10,025 nucleotides of DNA. Source: Acidobacteriota bacterium. GTDB taxonomy: Bacteria; Acidobacteriota; Terriglobia; Terriglobales; Acidobacteriaceae. The DNA lies in contig QIAI01000157.1 of NCBI GenBank assembly GCA_003224995.1, positions 1 to 10,025 on the forward strand, in the 5' to 3' direction. Below, piece by piece: positions 5,603-10,025 of this stretch (positions are counted from its first letter, which is position 1; each line of letters starts with the position of its first letter). The notes beneath the pieces were generated by a model that had not been told where the DNA came from, did no database searches, and worked only from the letters and a program-made list of their open reading frames with translations. The translations under genes and the position numbers were made by a program.

Positions 5603-7014
5603 TACCACGGATTCCGGTACCAAGCCTTCGCGGCGCATATTAGCGTTGGTGGTCGCGCTAGCCGCTTTGTCTACCGTCGCGATTGCTGCGCTACTGGTGA
5701 ACATCTTTGAACGCAAGCAGGAAGCGCGAAACCCGTTCTATCGGGTGGTGGAGCTGAATGACACCATCGATGATCCCGCGATTTGGGGAAAGAACTTTCC
5801 CATGCAGTACGACCTCTATTTGCGCACGGTTGATATGCAGCGCACCAAGTATGGCGGCAGTGAGGCCATGCCCCACTCGCCCACGCAAGCCGATCCGCGT
5901 TCCGTAGTCGCGCGTTCGAAACTCGAGGAAGATCCGCGGCTGAAAACGATCTGGGCAGGATACGCCTTCTCCGCCGATTACCGTGAGCGGCGGGGTCACG
6001 CCTACATGCTCGATGACCAGACCTTCACCGAGCGGCAGAAATTCGCGCCGCCTGCCATGTGCATCAATTGTCACGCGTCGATCGTCACTACCTATCTGAA
6101 ACTCGGCAACGGCGACCTGATCAAAGGCTTCAATGTCATCAGTGATACGCACATGACGTATCCCCAAATTCGCCAACATAACGCGTCCGGCATTCATCGA
6201 GGGCATTCGCGCGCTAAAGGCGTCGCAGGGTGTACAGAATTACGACGTCAACACCATGGCCACGCGGCAGGAGATGCGCTCCTATGTTTGCGGGCAATGT
6301 CATGTGACGTACTATTTCCAGCCGCCGAATAAGCGCCTGGCATATCCCTGGGCGAAGGGCATCAAAGTAGAAGATATTATTGCGGTCGAGAGTGAGCAGA
6401 AGATCAACGAGTGGGTTCATCCCGATACCGGCACGCAGTTGATCAAGGCGCGCCATCCGGAATTCGAAATGTGGAATCAGGGCGTGCACGCCCGCTCGGG
6501 CGTGGCCTGTGCTGACTGCCACATGCCCTACATGCGCCAGGGCGGATTGAAGATCAGCGACCACCAGGTCAACAGCCCGCTGCTGAAAATCAACCGCTCC
6601 TGCCAGACCTGTCACCATTTTTCCGAGCAAGAGTTGAAGGCGCGCGTCGAAGACATCCAGGATCATTTCTTCATGTTGCGTAATACCGCACTGGATGCCT
6701 TGGTTGATCTGATCGGCGACATCAAAGCTGCGAAGCAGAACGGCGCCACGGATCCGCAACTGGCAACTGCCCGCGACTACCACCGTCGAGGTCAGTTTAT
6801 GATCGATTTCGTGATGTCGGAAAATTCGATGGGCTTTCATGCGCCGCAGGAAGCCATGCGCATCCTGGGCGATGCCATTAATCTATGCCGCCTGGGGCAA
6901 CTCAGCCTGCACGGAGGGCCGCCGCCGAGTCACAATCCACCGAACATTGCGGAAACGATCCCTGCCAAACCGACGAAGCTGGCCGTCACGCTTTACAGTG
7001 AAGGAATGCAGTAG
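5595..7014 (+). pseudogene. nrfA: Cytochrome c nitrite reductase catalytic subunit NrfA, broken by an internal frame-shifting deletion
   Basis: NrfA reduces nitrite to ammonium with six electrons on a pentahaem scaffold facing the periplasm. Two frames together give most of the protein. The first (5595 to about 6171) has a membrane anchor at residues 14-36, FYRVVELNDTIDDPAIWGKNFP, KTIWAGYAFSADYRERRGHAYM and haem motif CINCH (156-160, bases 6060-6074). The second (from about 6175) resumes with ITRPAFIEGIRALKASQG and carries CGQCH (6289-6303), CADCH (6508-6522), CQTCH (6601-6615), the conserved GFHAPQEAMRIL and TAG at 7012-7014. Between MTYPQIR and ITRPAF about 20 residues are missing, including the second haem motif (usually CIDCHDP), and the frame shifts. 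The start is ATG 5595, with GGAG 5 bases before it, overlapping nrfH. The first haem motif ends in His rather than the classical Lys. The active-site tyrosine (CHVTYY) and histidine (KARHPE, 6445-6462) are present. It is a true pseudogene or an assembly error. Confidence 0.9.
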
Positions 7015-7026
7015 GAAAACAAAACC

Positions 7027-7098
7027 CACCACGGAGTCACGGACGTCACTGAGAAAACCATAATAGGGGCTTCTCCGTGTCTCGGTGTCTCCGTGGTG
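7027..7098. repeat. Inverted repeat, dispersed intergenic repeat family, copy 2 (possible two-way terminator)
   Basis: CACCACGGAG at 7027-7036 pairs perfectly with CTCCGTGGTG at 7089-7098. The inner parts (TCACGGACGTCACTGAGAA and ACACCGAGACACGGAGAA on the opposite strand) pair imperfectly, so the whole can fold into a long hairpin. Each arm is the same repeat unit as the left arm at 2835-2865. It fills the gap between convergent nrfA and the AhpD-family gene, the same setting as the first copy. No clear T-run follows on either strand, so termination is a guess. Confidence 0.75.
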
Positions 7099-7109
7099 AA
7101 TTCGTGTTT

Positions 7110-7583
7110 CTACGTTCCGGTCTTGAGTTTCTGAGGCACGCGGTAGATGCCGGGCTCGGAGCGGCCGGCGATGGCCAAGCGATTCCAAGCATTAATGGTG
7201 GCTATCGCCAGGGTCAAATCGACCAACTCTTTCTCGGTGAATTGCGGCTTCACCTCCTGAAAGAGCTCGTCGGGCACGTGATTGTCGCTGACGCGAGTGA
7301 CCGCATCGGTCCAGGCCAGCGCGGCGCGTTCGCGCTCGCTGTAATACGGACACTCATGCCAGGCGTCGAGTGAGTACAGCCGTTGCTCGGTTTCTCCGCT
7401 CGCCCGGGCATCTTTCCAATGCATGTCGAGACAGTAGGCGCAACCATTGATCTGGGAGGCGCGCATCTTGATTAAATGAAGCAACGAGGGCTCAAGCCCG
7501 CACTTCTTCACATATTCCTCCAGACCGAGCATGGCATGGTAGGCTCCTGCTCCAGCTTGCATATAGTTCCACCGAGATTGCAT
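7110..7583 (-). CDS. AhpD-like / carboxymuconolactone decarboxylase family protein
   Basis: The 157-residue protein is a single small all-helical domain of the AhpD/CMD superfamily. The redox motif CAYCLDMHWKDA (48-59) supplies Cys48, Cys51 and His55 after MRASQING, as in alkylhydroperoxidase-like proteins. ERERAALAWTDAVT at 83-96 and LVDLTLAIATINAWNRLAIA at 120-139 are also typical. Members may reduce peroxides through the two cysteines, but most proteins with this layout have no proven substrate, so only the family is assigned. I chose ATG 7581-7583 because AGGAG lies 7 bases upstream and the family begins close to this point (MQSRWNYMQAGAGAYHAM). A 44-residue extension to 7715 is open but cysteine-, tryptophan- and arginine-rich and unlike the family. 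The gene appears to stand alone, converging on nrfA and diverging from the TonB-dependent receptor. Confidence 0.92.
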   Translation of the reverse strand: MQSRWNYMQAGAGAYHAMLGLEEYVKKCGLEPSLLHLIKMRASQINGCAYCLDMHWKDARASGETEQRLYSLDAWHECPYYSERERAALAWTDAVTRVSDNHVPDELFQEVKPQFTEKELVDLTLAIATINAWNRLAIAGRSEPGIYRVPQKLKTGT

Positions 7584-7916
7584 GACACTCTCCTGTCGAT
7601 GAATTGATACCTGTTTGGATGAGTTGCGCGTCGGTCGGCGCCATAAGATTTGCCATAACGAACCGAGGTCGCATTTACATAAAGCTTTGGAAATCGTTCC
7701 CGGAGCACCCGTCACGATTCCGATAGTTACCCATTCCTTCCGGGTTAGGCCTCGGTTTCAACAACCTGCAGCTTGCCACTCCATTCCCCATCCGGAACAA
7801 GTCTTTTAAATTACATGGCTGGCTGTGTCCTCCGGCACTTCTCGCAACCGACTCCCAGTGTTAAAACTTTCCTGTTTCCCCTTCCCTTCCGAGCCCCATT
7901 CCACGAGGTGGGACTC
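7584..7916. other. Divergent intergenic region between the AhpD-family gene and the TonB-dependent receptor
   Basis: These 333 bases contain no gene I can support. They must hold the control regions of both divergent genes. Visible items are the ribosome binding sites (AGGAG before the minus-strand gene; GAGGTG at 7905-7910 before the receptor), an AT-rich patch TTTTAAATTACA at 7804-7815 that could hold a -10 box for the receptor, and an inverted pair AACCGAGG (7661-7668) and CCTCGGTT (7750-7757) separated by 81 bases. None is convincing as an operator, and I see no well-spaced -35/-10 pair. Confidence 0.5.
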
Positions 7917-10025
7917 ATGCCTGCAATTCTGCGCCGCTTCGCCCGCATTTCTATTGTTCTTGCTTTTTTCGTGCTCGCCCCAATTCTTTATTCGCAGGAT
8001 GCCTCAACGGGCGCCATTCGTGGCGCTGTTTTGGATCCGGACAATCGTTCTGTGCCCGCAGCCATAGTCGCTGTCGTGAACAACACGACCGGCATGACGC
8101 GATCCGCGCTGACGGATTCGGACGGGCGCTTCGCCATCGAACTGCTGCCTCCGGGGGATTACTCGGCGCGGGCGGAAGTGAAAGGCCTTTCTCCGCAGGT
8201 CAGCCCGGAAGTGCACGTCGACGTTGGAGGCGCGATCGAACTCCAATTTCGCTTGAGCCTGGCCGGTGCAAGCGAAACTGTGACGGTCTCCGGAGCGCCG
8301 CCCATGGTGGAAACGGTTCCCAGTTCAGTTTCGACGGTCATCGATGAGCGGGCTATCAACGATCTCCCGGTCAACGGCCGGCGGTTCACTGACCTGGCAT
8401 TGCTTGCGCCCGGGGTGACGCAGGATCCGCGTGGACTTACGTCGGCCTCGAATGGCGATCTGGCCTTCGGCGGGATTCGTGGCTATCAATCGAGTTACCT
8501 GGTGGACGGCGCGGACAACAACAACGCTTTTTTCTCACAGGCACGGGGGCGGTACCGAGCGCCTTATCAGTTTTCCAACGAAGTGGTACAGGAGTTCCGC
8601 GTCTCGTCGAATACTTACGGTGCGGAACTGGGACGCGCCGGAGGTGCGGTGGTCAATGTTGTCACCAAGTCCGGCACGAACCACCTCCACGGCAGCGCGT
8701 TCTATTTTGTTCGGGACAGTTCTTTTGGCGCTCAGCCCGCATTCCTCGATTTCAAACCCGAGAGCCGGCAACACCAGTTCGGTGGCACGTTAGGGGGGCC
8801 GATTCGCTCCAATCGAGTGTTTTTCTTCGCGGGCTATGATCAGCACATCTTCAAGCTGCCCACCATAGTCAACTTCCTCAGTGGCGGAAACGTGCTAGTG
8901 CCACAAGCCGGGATCGGCGCGCTGAACCATGGCGACTACGAGGATTATGACAAAACGCTGGTCTTCGCCAGCGCCGCGCAACTCAATACGCTGGCCGGAC
9001 GCTTTCGCTCGGAGCTGCTCGGCAACACGGCCTTTTTCAAAATCGATGCAACTCTGACTCCCCAGCATCATCTCTCGGCACGCCTGAACACATCGCGCTA
9101 TTACGGAACCAACAACGTATTCTTTGATCCGGCGAGCCCGATCACAAACTCCGCGGTGAGCGACAATGGCGAAGAAAATGTGACCACCGAGTCCGCCTCC
9201 ATCACGCTGACCAGCAGCGTGTCGACTCGCGTGGTGAGTCATCTGCGCGCGCAGTTCTCACGCGACTTGCAGGCTTCCAGCGCCAACTCCAGCGATCCGC
9301 GAACGCATATCACGCATGTCCTGGATGGCATTGGACGTTCCACAATCCTGCCGCGCCAGACCCGTGAACATCGTCTGCACTTCGCCGATACGCTGAGCTT
9401 CGAGCAGGGACATCACTCGTGGAAGTTCGGCGGTGACGCGTTGTTATCGTGGATCTACAATTTTTTTCCATCGATGTTCGGCGGCGAGTATTACTACGAC
9501 ACCATCTCAGTGGATCCGTGGACCTTCGAGCCGATGCGCTCTGGGCTGAAACTTACACCGCTGCGCGCCTATGCGCACCAGGTGCCTCGCTACTACATCC
9601 AGAACTTCGGTCAGGCCGACTCGCATCCTGATACCAACGAGTATGCCGTGTTTTTGCAAGACACGGTGCGGCTTACCGGCCGGTTGGCGATGAGCCTGGG
9701 CATGCGGTATGACCGGCAAACCTTCTCCACGAAAAATCTGGTGAGCAATCCGCTCTGGCCACAAGCCGGGAAAGTTCCGACCGAGGACCGTAACTTCTCT
9801 CCCCGGGTAGGGATTGCTTATTCTGTGGGGCAACAACATCCTTTAGTGATTCGCGCGGGCTACGGTCTGTTCTACACGCGCATTCCGCAGATCTACACGT
9901 CCACCATCGCAACCGATAACGGGCTCACTTCTGCCAATCTGATCCTGGACAATACGAACTACTACGAGCATCAGGTTTTCCCCACCTATCCGAGCCCACT
10001 TACGAACTGTGCCATGAAATCGGCC
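7917..10025 (+). CDS. TonB-dependent outer-membrane receptor, Oar-like, with carboxypeptidase-regulatory domain (3' end outside window)
   Basis: The reading frame is open from ATG 7917 to the last base (703 codons) with no stop, so the gene continues beyond the window. A signal peptide (residues 1-27: RR near the start, hydrophobic core ISIVLAFFVLAPIL, then YSQ) marks export. A carboxypeptidase-regulatory-like beta-sandwich follows at about 30-118 (GAIRGAVLDPDN, LTDSDGRFAIELLPPGDYS). The plug domain comes next, about 130-260, with INDLPVNGRRFTDLALLAPG, YLVDGADNNN and GGAVVNVVTKSGTN. The rest is beta-barrel with aromatic-rich strands (FGGTLGGPIRSNRVFFFAGY, EYAVFLQDTVRLTGRLAMSL, FSPRVGIAYS). 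Full-length relatives are commonly around 1000 or more residues. They are very abundant in Acidobacteriota and resemble the Oar protein of myxobacteria. The substrate is unknown; large oligomers or sugars are possible. GAGGTG lies 6 bases before the start. Confidence 0.93.
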   Translation, partial: MPAILRRFARISIVLAFFVLAPILYSQDASTGAIRGAVLDPDNRSVPAAIVAVVNNTTGMTRSALTDSDGRFAIELLPPGDYSARAEVKGLSPQVSPEVHVDVGGAIELQFRLSLAGASETVTVSGAPPMVETVPSSVSTVIDERAINDLPVNGRRFTDLALLAPGVTQDPRGLTSASNGDLAFGGIRGYQSSYLVDGADNNNAFFSQARGRYRAPYQFSNEVVQEFRVSSNTYGAELGRAGGAVVNVVTKSGTNHLHGSAFYFVRDSSFGAQPAFLDFKPESRQHQFGGTLGGPIRSNRVFFFAGYDQHIFKLPTIVNFLSGGNVLVPQAGIGALNHGDYEDYDKTLVFASAAQLNTLAGRFRSELLGNTAFFKIDATLTPQHHLSARLNTSRYYGTNNVFFDPASPITNSAVSDNGEENVTTESASITLTSSVSTRVVSHLRAQFSRDLQASSANSSDPRTHITHVLDGIGRSTILPRQTREHRLHFADTLSFEQGHHSWKFGGDALLSWIYNFFPSMFGGEYYYDTISVDPWTFEPMRSGLKLTPLRAYAHQVPRYYIQNFGQADSHPDTNEYAVFLQDTVRLTGRLAMSLGMRYDRQTFSTKNLVSNPLWPQAGKVPTEDRNFSPRVGIAYSVGQQHPLVIRAGYGLFYTRIPQIYTSTIATDNGLTSANLILDNTNYYEHQVFPTYPSPLTNCAMKSA

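Noticed and set aside
6256..7014. Reading the 252-codon ORF from ATG 6256 as a separate multihaem cytochrome gene
   Set aside because: NrfA similarity in this frame continues upstream of the ATG (PAFIEGIRALKASQG, from about 6187), there is no ribosome binding site, and it joins naturally to the first half of nrfA.
7584..7715. Longer N terminus for the AhpD-family protein starting at 7715
   Set aside because: A strong AGGAG lies before the internal ATG at 7581-7583, which also fits the family start. The extension would place that ribosome binding site inside the coding region.

Overview
The window most resembles a chromosomal segment of an Acidobacteriota-type bacterium (Terriglobia or a relative). 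This rests on moderately high GC, a large Oar-like TonB-dependent outer-membrane protein with an N-terminal carboxypeptidase-regulatory domain, a membrane-anchored nitrite reductase pair (NrfH/NrfA), and intergenic repeats of the 'CACCACGGAGACACGGAGA' kind. The assignment is inferred from protein style and repeats, not from a marker gene search.

Layout. 1-119: possible C-terminal end of a plus-strand gene of unknown function. 179-931 (minus): RsuA/RluB-family rRNA pseudouridine synthase with a GTG start. 932-1175: divergent intergenic region with a good -10 box. 1176-2834 (plus): short-form alpha-glucan (glycogen) phosphorylase whose last ~25 residues do not look like the family. 2835-2979: repeat element between convergent genes. 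2980-4260 (minus): histidyl-tRNA synthetase, preceded by a heptamer repeat and a gamma-carbonic-anhydrase-like protein (4330-4845, minus), probably one transcript. 4846-5095: divergent control region with a CRP/FNR-type palindrome. 5096-7014 (plus): nrfH and nrfA, overlapping by 8 bases; nrfA carries a frame-breaking deletion that removes its second haem-binding motif. 7015-7109: second copy of the repeat family, again between convergent genes. 7110-7583 (minus): AhpD/carboxymuconolactone-decarboxylase-family protein. 7584-7916: intergenic. 7917-10025 (plus): TonB-dependent receptor running off the end of the window; it is open to the last base.

How the genes work together. nrfH and nrfA would form a quinol-oxidising, periplasm-facing ammonifying nitrite reductase (respiratory nitrite reduction to ammonium). 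A CRP/FNR-like site about 41 bases before a plausible transcription start suggests activation under oxygen limitation or a related signal. As read here, the catalytic subunit is broken while the electron-donor subunit is intact. The other genes are housekeeping (hisS, rRNA pseudouridylation), storage-glucan use (phosphorylase) and envelope functions (TonB-dependent receptor), with no further shared pathway visible.

I found no convincing novel defence, mobile or RNA-guided system. The points most worth a second look are the nrfA lesion, the nrfH promoter, the shared repeat at two gene-end junctions, and the odd phosphorylase C terminus. No tRNA, rRNA or CRISPR array was seen.
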